From the NCBI GenBank assembly GCA_018268695.1, contig JAFDWD010000002.1, positions 28,385-92,384 of the forward strand: a stretch of DNA of 64,000 nt. Reading direction: 5' to 3'. Positions 45,100-57,352 of this stretch are shown here, piece by piece. The DNA is from Actinomycetota bacterium. GTDB taxonomy: Bacteria > Actinomycetota > Thermoleophilia > Solirubrobacterales > 70-9. A program made the position numbers and the translations under genes. Position 1 is the stretch's first letter. Each line of letters opens with the position of its first letter. The notes below the pieces were generated by a model that saw nothing but the letters and a program-made list of their open reading frames with translations, had not been told where the DNA came from and did no database searches.

Positions 45100-48000
45100 T
45101 CAGTGAGCGTCGTGGAGGGGCATGTGCAGCCCCTGGCATTCAATTCCGCTGATGACCAGCGGCTTCAGCGAGACACACTACCGCTGGTTAGTGCACGCCG
45201 CGGCAATCTTCTTCAGACTATCGTAGAAGCGTTTGAGGTGGTCGCACAGCTCCGATCGGCAAGTCACTCGATGCGCAGTGCTCACGTCTCGAATCACTTG
45301 CTGGAGATTGTATCGCGTGATTTGCACACCCAGGCCTAAAGATGCGGCCAACTCGTTAAGCTGTTCAGCGACTACGCGACCCTTCTTCAGCTTCACTATC
45401 AGCGTATCCGACAGGCGTTCGATCTTTTCGTCGAAGATCGTTTCGACCCACTTGCTGCTGTCGTTCTGCGGGCCGGATGTCTCTATCGCTGAAAGGTTTT
45501 CTTTGCCGTTCGATCTGTAGTGCTTTCGTGGGTGCTGCCAATTCTGCTACTTCCGTTACTTCCGTTCTTCGATCTTTTCGGAGTTGAGTTCTCTGAGTGG
45601 TGCGGTCGGAGGATCTGCTACTGTCTCTGCGTTTCCTTTCCTGCTTTCCTTTCGAGACAGCAGGGATTCGACGTTGCGGAAGGACACCATCTTCTGCTCT
45701 GTTACTTTCTCAACTTCCGCGCCGGACAGACGATGCTCCTCCAGGCAACTCTCGCTGCCCATCAGTGTCTCACTGACCTTCTTATTTCGGAACGTGCCCT
45801 GGTAGAGCTCACTTCTTCTTTTCCAAGAGCTATTGCTTTGCTCGGTTCGCAAGCGTCTGCCGATCATCGACGGTTTGTGAACAATGGAAGTGTTGTGGTT
45901 TTGCAAGGGCATGTTGCTCATAAAAATTAACCGCTACTTGCTCCTTCGGGCGGATTCGGCAGAAACTGGCTCCGGCTCCGCCCGCAGAGTTATCGGCTCT
46001 TCCTACCATTATGTCTGCACTGCATATTCTTCGCAATGGACAACCTTCAGCTCCGGACTCAGCAGAGGCAGCGTGTTGATTTCTCTATCCTCGCGAGGAT
46101 TACAGCTAGTTTGCGTTTCCTTGGTTTCGCTTGGTCTGCTTGCTTTTTCTTCTGCAGGCTTTGGCTTTATCACAGGCGACTCTGGGATGCTTTTTGTGCT
46201 AACAACCTCCTTCGTTGTGGTTAGCTAGTGTGTAACATGAGGCACTTGCTGCGGATTGTACTTAGTCTGTTTGTGCTGGAAAGCCAAACCGTCCGGTTTG
46301 TACTTCGAAGCGCGCTGGCTACCAAACCCAGAGCTTCCCACCGACATCGACATCGTTGAGATCTTCTTGTTTCTGCTCGACCGGCCTGACAAAGACGATC
46401 GTAGAGAAGACTTCTGTTCTTTCTTCACGGGCTTTTGCAGCTGCAGACTGGCTACTTTCCCAGCTGGAGATTCCTTGGCTTCCTCGACTGGCGGCAATAC
46501 AACTGTTTTCTCGTTGTTCCTGTCAGAGTTGGAGGCCTTGCTGTCACAATCGTCGGTTCTCATTGGCACTGAACTGCTGGAATCCTCCGCGTCTTCTTCG
46601 ATCGGGAGCTGATCCAAGTTGGTTCTGGTCTTCTTCCGAAGTAGCTCCCGAAGCAATTTCGAGGCCGTGGTGTCTTCCTTCTAGCTATTAACATCGTCGA
46701 GAAACGATAGATACAAGTCCGGAGATTCCAGCGCCTTAAACATGCCCACACTAAACTTAAACTTCTGCCGCTTGCGCTTGTTGGCGACGGTGTATTAGGG
46801 CTTGACGATGCCTAGCTTGCTGAGGATTGCTTCAACGATGTGCAGGACCGACAGTCTCATCTCAATCGTGTACGACTTGGTGTGTTCTTCCACGCATTCC
46901 TTGATGTCGGTGTTCCACAGATTATCCAGCTTCTGCTGCAGTTCCCGGTACTGCAGTTACAGGTGGGCCATTTCTAGCGTGAGCGGCTCGAAGACCAAGC
47001 GCATCTTTGCGAGTTCGACATTGGCTATTTCTGCGTCATGCCGGTAACTGTCCCTGCTGCCTCGTTCTTCCGCGAGCTGTTCCTTGTACTGGTACAGCTG
47101 GTGCACCAATGCTTCGTTCTGGCGGACCTCGCTCTCCAACAGTAGGGTCCTTTCGTTGATGACTTCCTGCAGGGTCGTCATTTCGAGTGCCTCGATCGTC
47201 TGCACCCACTGAGAATTGAACGTTGGTACGGCTGGGCATTGGCTGTTCTTTTCGGTGTGGTTGGGTTGGCCCCGTTGATGCTCCAACTCCTTCGTCTTCT
47301 GCTACTTGCCCTTCATCAGCTTGATTTGTTCAGTGATTCGCTGTAGCACCTACAGAAGACTGCGGAATTTCTGCTAGAACTTCGCCCTGGTTTCCCTTCG
47401 GTCTTCGATCTTCCCAAATGCAAATAAGAACTCGAAATCCGCATCAATGTTTTCTTGCCAGTGGCGGTCCTCCAGAAACGATACTGCTTGCTTCTAGCAA
47501 TCGCTGAAGTAGTTCAGGATCGAAAGAAGCTTGGCTTGGATGCAGCCGTCTGGAGCGGCAGCCTTAAACGAATGGCCGTTCATGTACGCTCGGATTTCAT
47601 TTACATTCCTTTCTATTTCATTTTGCTCGTCGTCGTTCCTTGTTTTCGACGGTTTGTTAGTTACGAGGGAGTCAAGTGGAGTTGGGTTCTTCTGTTCTTC
47701 CTCGTCTATGCCTCTTCCAGTCGTCCCTAAGAGCCGCACTCCTTTGAAGCCCTGCGAGCTATCCTTCGAAAGGGGCAACGGTTCCGCTGGCTGTTTGGTG
47801 CTGGCTTAGTTTGCCACTTTCAGTGGCTTTGGCTTTTCTTGTGGATTCTCGTTCACAATTAGGTCCATTGCTTTGCAGAAGGCCGTGCTAATACAGTCCA
47901 GAATCTTTCTGAGCAGGGTGTACACAAAATTGTCGAGAGAGGCCAAGATGAACTCATCGATCTAATAGAAAGCCTTGAGGCATTTGTAAAAGTTCTAAGT

Positions 48001-48143
48001 GGATGCTGCAGTACTTCTCTGATGCTCGCCGGCCCTCGCTGTGCGAACTTGAGACTCTCTTCAATGTCTATGAGCTCTATTTCAAGTCGCTGGAGACTCG
48101 TAGAGGGACCGTACTTCTGCATTTCTATAGACATCCCTTCCAT
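45100..48143 (-). CDS. Long coiled-coil/low-complexity protein, 1007 aa
   Basis: Exons 48143-48015 and 47994-45100; one 20-nt intron (47995-48014). The frame is open for 965 codons with about 20 UAR codons as Glu. Helical N-terminal ~330 residues (ASLDNFVYTLLRKILDCIST), a coiled coil (EVRQNEALVHQLYQYKEQL), then Ser/Lys-rich disordered sequence, and a helical C-terminus (SDTLIVKLKKGRVVAEQLNE) ending HMPLHDAH. No domain recognised. The size and layout resemble ciliate cortical or axonemal scaffold proteins, which is inference. It ends 26 nt from the convergent Tim44-like gene. Confidence 0.75.
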
Positions 48144-48213
48144 TATTACTGAAATGAAACAAATATCCAGTACGCACTGTTGACACGCTTCCTGTACAAT
48201 ATATACATGTATA

Positions 48214-48836
48214 TCATACTGTTCCGATGAGTTTCTTGAAGGCGCTGTAGTAGGAGGATTTGATGTGTTCAGGTGCGGATTGGTAGAAGAATCCGATGAT
48301 TGCCGTGGCCAGACCAAACAGTAGTGCCTCAAAGATAGGAATATTGATGTTGATGCCGCGCCGCTTAGCGAGAAGATGCACTGCTTCTATGACTTTGGGA
48401 ACGAGAAACAAGGCGATCTCTTGCCTACGCGTGCTGTTCTAAAAGATTAAAGCGACTCCACTGAGGAAAGCCGCCGGGGGTATGATGAGCACACCGTTAG
48501 AATCCCCAAATCGATTTTTGAAGAAGCAAAGGAAGTAGCTAAGAAGCCCAACATAACTTGCTGCGAACAGCACCGACTTGGAGTAGCCCTTGAGCAACTT
48601 GAGCATCTCGGGGAGGGGACTACGTCTATCACTGTGTACTGCTTCATGAGTCGCTTGCGTTTAAACAGCAAGAAGGGTACGATATGGATGGGAATGTACA
48701 TTTTGTACATGCTGGAAGCTGTGGCCAAGAAGTGCGGCAGCATCATGTTGGTGCAGTAGCCCTCGTGATTGTGGCAGCAGTCCACCATTCCCGATTGGAT
48801 GGCACGCTCCACAATCTCATTGTTGAGTGGCTGCAT
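48214..48836 (-). CDS. TMEM135-like membrane protein
   Basis: 200 residues, exons 48836-48640 and 48619-48214 (20-nt intron). A Cys/His-rich N-terminus, DCCHNHEGYC, precedes several hydrophobic segments; the C-terminal half (PKVIEAVHLLAKRRG, IFEALLFGLATAIIGFFYQ, PEHIKSSYYSAFKKLIG) resembles the end of animal TMEM135, where a membrane helix is followed by a PSYWKFL-type sequence. TMEM135 affects mitochondrial and peroxisomal dynamics. The protein is less than half the usual ~450 residues, so it may be a half-length relative. The start was set at the ATG next to MQPLNNEI; a longer upstream exon is not excluded. Confidence 0.6.
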
Positions 48837-48892
48837 CTGCCTAACACCAATTAATATCGATAATCGGAGAGGTAGGTAGCGCTCACACCGTG

Positions 48893-49339
48893 TCACTCTT
48901 CTGGATGTGTGCGTCGGTAGCTGTCAATGATGTTCATCATCTTGGCGACGCCCTTCATTGTTAGAGTCCGCAGCTCCTTTTCGAGCTTGGAGTTATCGAT
49001 GTATTTCTGAGGTAAGTGAGTATTTACGAATGCCTTGTCTTCCACCCCGGAAGCCTTGCTTATCTTCTTCAGGCGGGTCTGCTCTCGCTTCTCCTCCTTC
49101 TCCTTCCGAAGCTTCTCCAGGGGCTTCCTGAACGACGAAAGGAAGGGCGCTTAGTTGTCGGCCTCCGCCTCCAACACTTCGTCCATGAGCTTCTTCATTG
49201 ACTGCTCCGGCTTGTTGGGTTTCTCATGCGGTTGCTATTCCTCCTCCTTCAATGAAAATTCGTCGTCCTACATGACGTTGATCGTCTTCGGTTTGGTCTT
49301 TTTGACGCGAGGTCTATCGGACTCGTGTTGTTTACCCAT
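48893..49339 (-). CDS. RRP15-like ribosome biogenesis protein
   Basis: 148 residues if unspliced. Lys/Glu-rich with an acidic N-terminus and a conserved C-terminal helix, KLEKELRTLTMKGVAKMMNI, that resembles the Rrp15 signature (ATKGVVKLFNA). Rrp15 acts in pre-60S assembly in the nucleolus. The segment 49007-49027 begins GTAAAT, ends CTCAG and is 21 nt with no stop, exactly like introns proven in neighbours, so the mature protein is probably 141 residues. The ATAT gene on the same strand ends 20 nt upstream of this ATG; no shared transcript is implied. Confidence 0.6.
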
Positions 49340-49359
49340 ATTAAAATACAACAAGCTAG

Positions 49360-50228
49360 TCATTTGTAGTGGCTGCCGTATGCATTGGAAGTGGTGCGAA
49401 ATTGCGACCTATCCACCAAACTTTCGGCCCAAGGACTGCTCAGCTCGTACTTTTTGCTGTCTTTCGTGTACATCGTAGAAAACTCTTTTCGCAGTTGGTC
49501 GATGGTATCACCCTCCCTTCCTATCTACTTTGGCTGTTGCTGGACCTTAAGGACGTCCTTGCTGGAACTAATCGGTGTTTCCTTTCGCAGGGAAGTATTC
49601 ACTGTGCTGCTGACTGTCGGTTGCATGGACTCCTTCAGCGGTTCGAAGTACTGGTTGTAGACTACGTAGTTATTGTTCTGCGGAATGAACTTCACGAGTC
49701 CGTAGTGCTTCTTGAGGAAGCTCAGCAGCTTTTCGCTGGGCCGGTCGTAGGCCAGCTTCGCCGGATGCTTCTTCTCTTCCGCAAGGAACCTCTGAAATAT
49801 TTCCTGAGGTAACCACCGACATACTTTCCCGACGCCGGTGCGTTGGCAGCTTTCGTGGACGTAAAAGTCGAGGACGCACGTTGGCTTGATTTCCTTGATG
49901 CTGCCGATCTGCATCACTGCAGACGTACGTAGTCACGATGGAAAAGATTCTTCTCGCCCACTTTCAGCAGGCCGAGCACTCGGTTCTCCTCCACCTTCAG
50001 GTAGATGCGGTTATCGGTGCCCACGAACCGCTCGAAGGTAGTGATCACCTGCTTGAGCGATTGTGCCTTCGCGGAGGCCTGACCCATCGCAGTGATGACT
50101 TCTGCGAGGTGGCGCATTCCCTCTCCCTTGCTGGTCTTCAGTCGTTGGGCCAGCTGGTGGCCGTTGAGAATCACAAAGCCTTCCTTGTCGGGGTGCAGCT
50201 GCTGGTCGATTCGAAACTGGAACTGCAT
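49360..50228 (-). CDS. ATAT1: Alpha-tubulin N-acetyltransferase
   Basis: 275 residues, exons 50228-49929, 49908-49825, 49803-49360; introns 49909-49928 (20 nt) and 49804-49824 (21 nt). It acetylates Lys40 of alpha-tubulin inside axonemal microtubules. MQFQFRIDQQLHPD, MGQASAKAQSLKQVIT, LLKVGEKNLFHRDY, CVLDFYVHESCQRTGVGK, EIFQRFLAEE and LAYDRPSEKLLSFLKKHYGL follow the family order, with the acetyl-CoA loop QRTGVGK. The second intron is 3n long and has no stop; it is recognised because VGK-EIFQRF matches animal HGRELFQYML with no insertion. The family domain is ~190 residues; the remaining tail is unconserved. Confidence 0.95.
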
Positions 50229-50357
50229 GGCGATTTGAAAGTTATTGTTAGGATGCGAATTCTTATCGAAGGGCGAGAAATGCAGCGCCGCAATTTAAAG
50301 TGAATGATCGGTGGCCGCCCGTTAAGTCCGGATTTCTACTTCCGCAATGAATTAAAA

Positions 50358-53279
50358 ATGAGTGTGAGTGCCGCGGGGAAAGGTCGCAAACCGTTGAGTC
50401 CCAAGCTCGCCGAAAAGGTGTTCGAGAAGATCTTTGAGGGGCTGCGAGTGCAGTCACCGCAGGCCTTCCGGGAGCTGAAGGGTGTCCTAGTGCGATGGGA
50501 GCGCAGCGACAATCAAGCCGAGTGCTTCGAGAAGATGCAAGAAATCCTTATGTCCTATCCGGACATCACCCGCACCATCAACGAATACCTCTAGGAACCC
50601 ACGCGCTTCGCCGTGCACGCAACGCCGAGCAACAAGATCGAGGAACTCTTCAAATACCTGCGGGACAACCACGCTGACTATCTTACCAAGGTGCTGGAGA
50701 CTCTTCAGAACGCCAACACCGAGCTGGGCGGAGACATCCACGACCAGAAGGTCAAGAGCCGATTCCTTGAGATCTTCAAGGACAACGAGGAAATCTATAA
50801 CCGGGCCCGGAACATCCTGGACGATGTGGAGTCGAAACCCAAGCCCAAAGAACCCGAGCCGAAGAAGCAGGCTCAACTCTCCGTGTACGACGAAGACGAT
50901 GGTCGCAAGTATCAGCCGAAGCCTAAACCAAACAAGAGGCCGCCAGCGCCTCCGCTGCAGGAAGAACTGCCGCGCAACAAGAACCAGAACGCCCCGAATA
51001 TGGGTATCAACCCGGACGAAATGCTGCTGATGATGAAGCTGGACAAGCGATCTCCGACGTTCGTGAAGCTTCTCAACTTGTATGAACTGTGCATCGTCAG
51101 CAAGAGCGAAGTGTTGAGCCTTATGCATGACATCGTGTGGGAATCGGAGGAGGAGCTCGAGATGCTCAAGGACATCGTTGAGCTTAGGTAGAACGAGAGG
51201 CGCAAGACCATCAACCTGTTCAAGCCGCTGAACGACATCGACTTCACTAATAGCACGCGCATTACCCCAAGCTACGTGGAGATGCCCTGGAGCTACCCCG
51301 TGGCTTGTCGAAACAAAACCAAGGAAATGAAGTGCATCCTCAACGATAAGTGGGTGAGCGTGCCGTACGGCTCAGAGCACTCTCACTTTAGCATCCGCAC
51401 CAAAAACCAGTACGAAGAGCTACTGCTCAAGAGCGAGGACGAACGGTACGAGTTCGACTTGTACTCGAACCGCTTGCGAAAGGCCTGCGACATCCTGCTG
51501 CGAGTCATCAACGAACCGAGCATGCCCGACGAAACCGCAACCAAGCTCATCAACTCGGTGGTGTGCATGGGCATCATCCAGGCCCTCTACAAGAATGCCC
51601 AGAAGGAACAGAAGGAGGAGCTGGAGGTGTGCATGAAGTCCAACCGCGTGGAGACTTGCAGCGTGATCCGCCAAAGAATGCTAGACCAGCTAGCAGCCTT
51701 GCAGAACATCCGGGAAGTGCACGGACTGAAGGCCTGGCACGAAACCGCAGAAAAGAACTTCTACAAGTCGCTGGATAGGAAGTGCTTCGAACTGAAGAAG
51801 AACGAAAGGGAGTTTGTCAAGCAGAGCCATTTCGATTTGGAGCTGGAGGAGCGACTGAAGCAACTGAAGAACAAAGACTATCGGGTGCGCTACTTCGACG
51901 AAAACCTGTCGCTGTGGCGCCTACTCAACACGTTCGAGGGCATCAGCCGCACGGAGCGATGCGACTCTCACGCTGATGTTCAAGTGCCTCAGTACAATGC
52001 CGACTCAGCCAAACTGCGACCGCTCCTGCCCGTGCTATTCATGAACTTTAAGGACACTCCTTCGCGCGAGGCAGTCTACGCCTTCCTCTACTACCACATC
52101 AACTGCATGGTGCAGGGTGAAGCTGAAAAAACGAAAGTTAAGAAGTGCGCTGCCAAAATCTTCGAGGGAATTCTCAACACGAAGCTCAAGGTCATGAGTC
52201 TCCGAGAAGGGCTTACTGAAGACATCATGGAAAACGATCTGAGGGCTTTGTTCGCGCTAAAGGCAGATTCGCCAATCTTCCCGTAGACCCACCTGATTTA
52301 AACACCGGTGGAAGGCATGTGGGACCAACAGGCAAAGTCCCTCCCAATCGAGATGGAGTTCGAGGATCTGAAGGACGGGAGGATCTGTGTGAAGAAGGAA
52401 GTCAACGATGAGCTGGGCTATCTACCAGCGAAAGGCGAACACCAGACTGTGGTGTTTATGACGCCCCTCATTTACGGCATTGTCCGGACCATGTACACCC
52501 TCTACGAGCGCATGCTAAAGGCGAGATAGGTGCTATTCGACTACAAAGCTCGGCACGATTTCAACAGCTGTTTGGGGTAGTACAAATTTAAGCTTTTCCG
52601 CGAACTTCTTATGCAGTACATCAAAGCTAAAGAAATCTCCAAGTACGAGGACTTCATTGAGCAGCTGTTCGGCCGTGACTCTAGCTACCTGTTTTCGACC
52701 ATGCACAAACTCGTGTAGTCACTCACCAAGTCCATTCAGGCTTGCCTGAACTGTCAGTTCAGTGGGAAGCTGCTGGATCTGTGCCTGCAGTCCGATCTCA
52801 AGCATCTAATCGAAAACGAGTACCTGTATTTGATGATGGCCAACAAGATGTCCATCAACTCCACCAACAGTGACAAGCTCATCCGGTTCCACCTGGACAC
52901 GGAAACGATGTTCGCCAGCGTCAACTACCTCACGAGCTGCTACAAGCTCGTTGCCGAGGAAGGACGGGACAAGCAGGCAGTCAGTCGAGTGCAGGAACTC
53001 CAAAAGAACGTGGAACTGTTCACCACGCTGTCGTCGCCCGTCAATGAGGAACTTCTCAGCAAGGCCGGTAAGAAGAACCGCCGACCCGAAAGCATCGAGC
53101 AGTCCAACCAGATGGAGTTCATGTGCCTCGACCAGAGTCTCAAACTCTACTCAAAGCTCGACAACGAGGATTTCCTCTGTTTTACCGGTAAGCGAACCTA
53201 CCAACCCAAGAACATCCGCAAGGAGCTCAAGCGAAGAGCCAAAACCGAGTAATACTTTTCACAGCAACGCGCAAAGTGA
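50358..53279 (+). CDS. SIN3: SIN3 transcriptional corepressor
   Basis: 973 residues, intronless, ~9 UAR codons as Glu. SIN3 is the scaffold of the Rpd3/HDAC complex. Two PAH-like four-helix repeats are seen at residues ~15-75 (EKVFEKIFEGLRVQ) and ~95-160 (KVKSRFLEIFKDNEEIYNRA), then a third near LDKRSPTFVKLLNLY. The HDAC-interaction region is the diagnostic part: TPSYVEMPWSYP, LNDKWVSVPYGSEHSHF, NQYEELLLKSEDERYEFD, then FYKSLDRKCFELKKNERE. The C-terminal Sin3-type region ends in a basic tail. An upstream in-frame ATG (50304) would add 18 residues. The gene is shorter than animal SIN3 (~1270). Confidence 0.92.
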
Positions 53280-53308
53280 CTGCACTCGTAATCGTTAGTT
53301 GCGGAATT

Positions 53309-56300
53309 TCAGTGTTTCTTGCCGTGTTTTGCCTCCCGGAGCTTCCTGTCCTTGCGTTGCAGCACCTCCAAACGTTCCTTTTCGTTTTGAGCGCGAGTGA
53401 TATCGCTAAGTCTACGGTAGGCGATGTCCTCCCTCCAATTGCCATCCGAAGGCAACAAAAACCGATCGTATTAGAGCTTGCATCCGAAGTCCCGATCGAG
53501 ATCGAGAATTTTCTGTCCGTCGCAGAAGAGCTCCTTGCACCAAACTCCAGAAACCTTGTACTTCATTGTAATGATGTCTTTTGGCTCGGGCTTTTCTTTC
53601 TTCTTCTTGTTCTTCACAAAGCCTTCCAGGAATTCCTCGGAGACTTGCATGAGTGTACCCTCAAAGTAATCGCTCGTAGTTTCCTTCTTCGACACCGAAA
53701 AGAATCCCTTCTTGTCAGGGTCGAATGTTAATTCCAAGAAGAGGCGGTGCTTCACCGACCAGTAGTAGGCTTTGTAAGGAACCGCTTACATTTTCCGACG
53801 AGATTGAATTTTCGATCGCCGTAGGTCAGTCCAGACACCTCACCCCCCGGGGTGATAAAGCAGAAGTCCGACCCATCATCGAATTCAATGCGGTACACAC
53901 CGTCAGTACGACCGCATCCAGAGTTCATATGCAATTCTACTTTGGATTCCAAACTTCCTACGTCAATTAATTTGTGTACCTGACATTTTGTAGCCGCGAC
54001 CCATCAGCAACAAAGAAGCTATTGGCGGATGATGACTCACTTGCTCCATGTAAACCGGGCATCCGTTCATCCATCCCTGGAAGGTCTCACCGAGGATTGG
54101 ATTAAACGGCTTTTCCATATTCAAGTACAGTATTGAGTTCGTGATTCCAAAAGCAACCACTGACTTCATTCTCTCGAAAGGGGATGACTACTTGGCGGCG
54201 CGTTCAAGGTAAGTGGGCGCATAAGTCATTGCAAAGGCCAGTCGCTCGAGATTGCTTTCTGGAGCGAAAATGTCCACGGGCAGACTGATGTTGAGGATGC
54301 TCTTGCCCGACAACAAATTCTTACCGATTTTGGTGAGGATGAATTTCAACACACCCTTCTGTTCGTCGATCTTCTTCTGATTGACGAAAACTATTCCGCA
54401 GCCGCCCTTGTCGAAGATCCACTCTCCCTTCCAAATGGGATGTCCGTTGACTGGCTCTTGGGGAATCAGAGGTGTTGGAGGCTGTGCAACAAGCAAGTAT
54501 CGGTGCTTCAAGTATTCCTGTGGTATAACCACGAACCCTTCTTGGTTAAGAACGTACTTAATCTATAAGTGCGTTTACAAAGGACCAGCCATAAACTCAA
54601 GTTCTCCCGCATCTTCTTCCAACGATTTTGAGCTTGAGATCTTTGGCTCTTGCTTCCGCGGTTCTTCTCTCGCGATTTCGATGCTGCTTGATTTCTCGAT
54701 GGTTATGGTTGGCTTAGGCGGTTCCACAACAGTACTCATTACCTTTTCTTTTCTTTCAGGGTTGTTGACTGGCTTGACTGCTGGAGATGCTGCCTGAGGC
54801 TATTCCAGGGTTTTCTTTTTATTGAATTTTATCGGCGAAACTTCCGGCTTGCTGGCGGTGAGTTCTTCTCGTTTGCTTTGCTCCATCTGCATTGTTTTCC
54901 GTTTCTGCCTGATTTCCTCTACAATGACGTTTTGATCGTTGTTAGCGATATCCCAGTCCAAGTCGAACATCCGATGCACGCTTTCGTCCTTACGGAATCC
55001 TTTCTGAAGGAGGTAGCTAGGGATGTTAAAGAGTCCTTTGAGGTACATCATGGACAGGTTGTGATCCTGACCTTCGTTGAGATACCCCTGATTCTTTATT
55101 TCGATGTCTGCAGCCACGAAGATGTGGTCTTTGGCGTTGAGGATGCCCCATACACATGTGAGCTATCCCCTGACGATAGTGAGGAACGGAGGGTAGTTCG
55201 AGTTCTCAAGCGACTTATCGACCATGTAGAGGTTATTGTCCTTTTTGAAGACGTGCCGTAGGAAGATGAAATCCCGTGGGCGGTAGATCTTGCTGTAGGC
55301 CTTGTGCTTCTGATAGACAATCGCGGTGTTCTCCGACCGGATTAGATTCTTAATCGAAACGTCTTCAATAGCAGTGTTCCACTTCAGGTAGGTATCGATG
55401 TGGGCAATCGGATCGAAAACCTTCTACATGTCTGCGTCTTTCACGATCAGGTAGAATTTGTACCGTTGGGGTTACGTGCTACTTCGGAACAGTCTCACGT
55501 TGTCACTATTATCGATTAGTTGGAAGCCGCTCTCGTCGGTGAGGGTTGACAGTTCGAACTAGGGGAGGATTTGGTGGAAGAGGTTGAGATTGCGCTTACG
55601 GGTCTGCTCACGGGAGGGTTGTTGGCTCTCCTCTTCTTGTATCTATTCGAGTGGTTCTGCTTCGCCGTCCGAATCGAGAAGTCTCTGCGTGATCGTTTCA
55701 ACTGGCTTCTATTCGTCCTGGTCAGACTCAATGGAGCTGTTCGACACGACCTTCTGCATCTCCTTGGCTTCTTCTTTGGTTTCCTTCTAGTCTTCCTTCT
55801 GCCCAGCACCCCAGCTTTGGCTCTTGTGCACCGTCGGTTTCTCCTAGAGAGCGTCCAGAATTGTTATATCGCTTTTACTGCTGATCGCCGAAGACTGGCT
55901 GTTGGCGTGCTTCAGCTTTTCATCGTTTTCGATGATCATGCTGCGATTTGCAATGCCAAGGAATTGGTAGGGCTAGATCCCCAGCTGTTTGAGTATCCTT
56001 GTCTTTTCGCATTCCACGATGCCCTCCTGCACGGAATCGAACCATTGGTTGTAGAGGGCAAGCTACCGGAATCCGACATGTACTGTGAGCGACTTTATAT
56101 GCGGCTTGTCGTTTATTGCTTCCATCACGAAGCAGTAGTAGTCCTTGTTCTTGGACCTGCGGATGAGGTAGTCGTCGAGGTTGTAGATCTTCACCTTGTC
56201 GTCCTTCGAGCAGAACAGGTGATTGTTCTTGCGGTCCAGCTTCAGCGTTTTCCGCTTCCAGATCTTGAGGTTGTAGCTGCGCGTGTAGGCCTCGCTAGTT

Positions 56301-56620
56301 TCCAGGTCGCCGAATCGCCGCTAGTGCTCGTACTGGTTGTTGCGCACGTCCCTCACGAACCTCATCGTGCGAATGTAGCCCTCTAGCTTCTCGAGGTTAC
56401 TCTGCTCGTTGTAGGCCAGCAGGTACCGTTCCGGAAGCTCTTCCTTGCGCTTCTTATATTTGATGCTTTGCTTGCTGCCCTTGTCGAACTCGGATCGAAT
56501 GCAGTACTAGGCGTAGTCGAGGATGGTCTACAAGTGCCCGCGAATAGCAAGCTCTGGACGTTACTTTTCGAGGCTCACGAACTCCTGATAGAGCGCAATT
56601 TTCTCATTCTGCGGCTGCAT
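53309..56620 (-). CDS. PH-START-ORD lipid-transfer protein (oxysterol-binding-protein-related)
   Basis: 1082 residues; introns 56063-56083 (21 nt, 3n, no stop), 53958-53979 and 53770-53789. N-terminal PH domain ending LALYNQWFDSVQEGI; an acidic linker; a START domain (~residues 365-520: KFYLIVKDADMEKVFDPI, then RPRDFIFLRHVFK, then YPPFLTIVRGELTCVWGIL); a second linker; and a complete OSBP ligand domain (NPILGETFQGW, EQVSHHPP, SGLTYGDRKFNLVG, and LPSDGNWREDIAYRR near the end). The frame is continuous between START and ORD, with no TGA. ORPs move sterols or PI4P at membrane contacts; START moves ceramide, sterol or phospholipid. No FFAT motif is certain. Confidence 0.9.
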
Positions 56621-56731
56621 CGATGGGGCGTATCAAAGAACGTATTACAATCCGACATCCGCTCATTCTTTCCATTCCTAAACAAAATACTCCGATAGAT
56701 CAATTTAGGAGAATATCACACTTGTTGACGC

Positions 56732-56872
56732 TCAGTCCTCGATGATACTTGTGTAGTCTTCTGTCGGGTGGGCAGCCGCCTCGGCCTTGCTACCCAACTT
56801 CCACGCCAGCAGGTAGCCAATCATCAGCAGCACTCCTACACCGTAGGTCGCTATCCCCAGCACATACGACAT
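56732..56872 (-). CDS. 46-aa single-pass membrane microprotein
   Basis: ATG to TGA, 46 residues. Residues 3-28 (YVLGIATYGVGVLLMIGYLL) are one membrane helix, followed by WKLGSKAE and an acidic tail ending YTSIIED. No UAR codon. This size and layout are typical of accessory subunits of membrane complexes, but I recognise no family. It follows directly upstream of the ORP gene on the same strand (111 nt between) and is A/T-flanked. Confidence 0.5.
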   Translation of the reverse strand: MSYVLGIATYGVGVLLMIGYLLAWKLGSKAEAAAHPTEDYTSIIED

Positions 56873-56881
56873 TCTACTTAT

Positions 56882-57180
56882 TATATTAGTGAGTGTCAGA
56901 AGTGAGATGCCTTCGATCTCTATCCCTCTGCGTTCTCCATCCTCTTGTGTCTTCGAACCTCTCGCCAGCTCTCTTCACGTTTCCGAGGCCGGCGATAAGA
57001 CTTATTAGGCGCTGTTCTTTTAGGATATGACCTGAAGCAAATTCTCGTTGAGAATTGTCATATGGAGCATCGACGTTCCGTGCTTAACCTTTCGGAGACC
57101 TTCGCCTCGGGAATATTGGCTAATCATCTCGAGCTTGTCTGTCAGCAGGGCTTTAATCTTATGTTTTACCCACATTGCTG
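56882..57180 (-). pseudogene. Decayed copy of the end of the 58572-60232 coiled-coil gene
   Basis: The 35 bases at 56906-56940 match 58582-58616 at 30 positions, and weaker similarity extends ~20 bases beyond the stop side. On the minus strand it reads MENAEGERSKASHF-TGA against MDNAERWRSEASRH-TGA. Upstream, short frames up to ~57180 look like eroded coiled coil (ILNENLLQ versus ISNQNVQLL) but no intact ORF joins them. I interpret it as a partial, degenerating duplicate lying 1.6 kb from its source on the same strand. It might instead be a short live gene with unrecognised introns. Confidence 0.4.
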
Positions 57181-57352
57181 AGAACGGAGTTCAAATTTTC
57201 TCTCGATTGGTGGCTGAGGCTCAGCCACTGTTCCAAGAGGAATAGAAAGAACGATTAATATTTTTAACTACATCGTCTTAATGAAATGAACCAAGTTACC
57301 ATCCATCTCACGTAATCTTGAGTTGATTCTGAGGGGGACTAGACATATAAGT

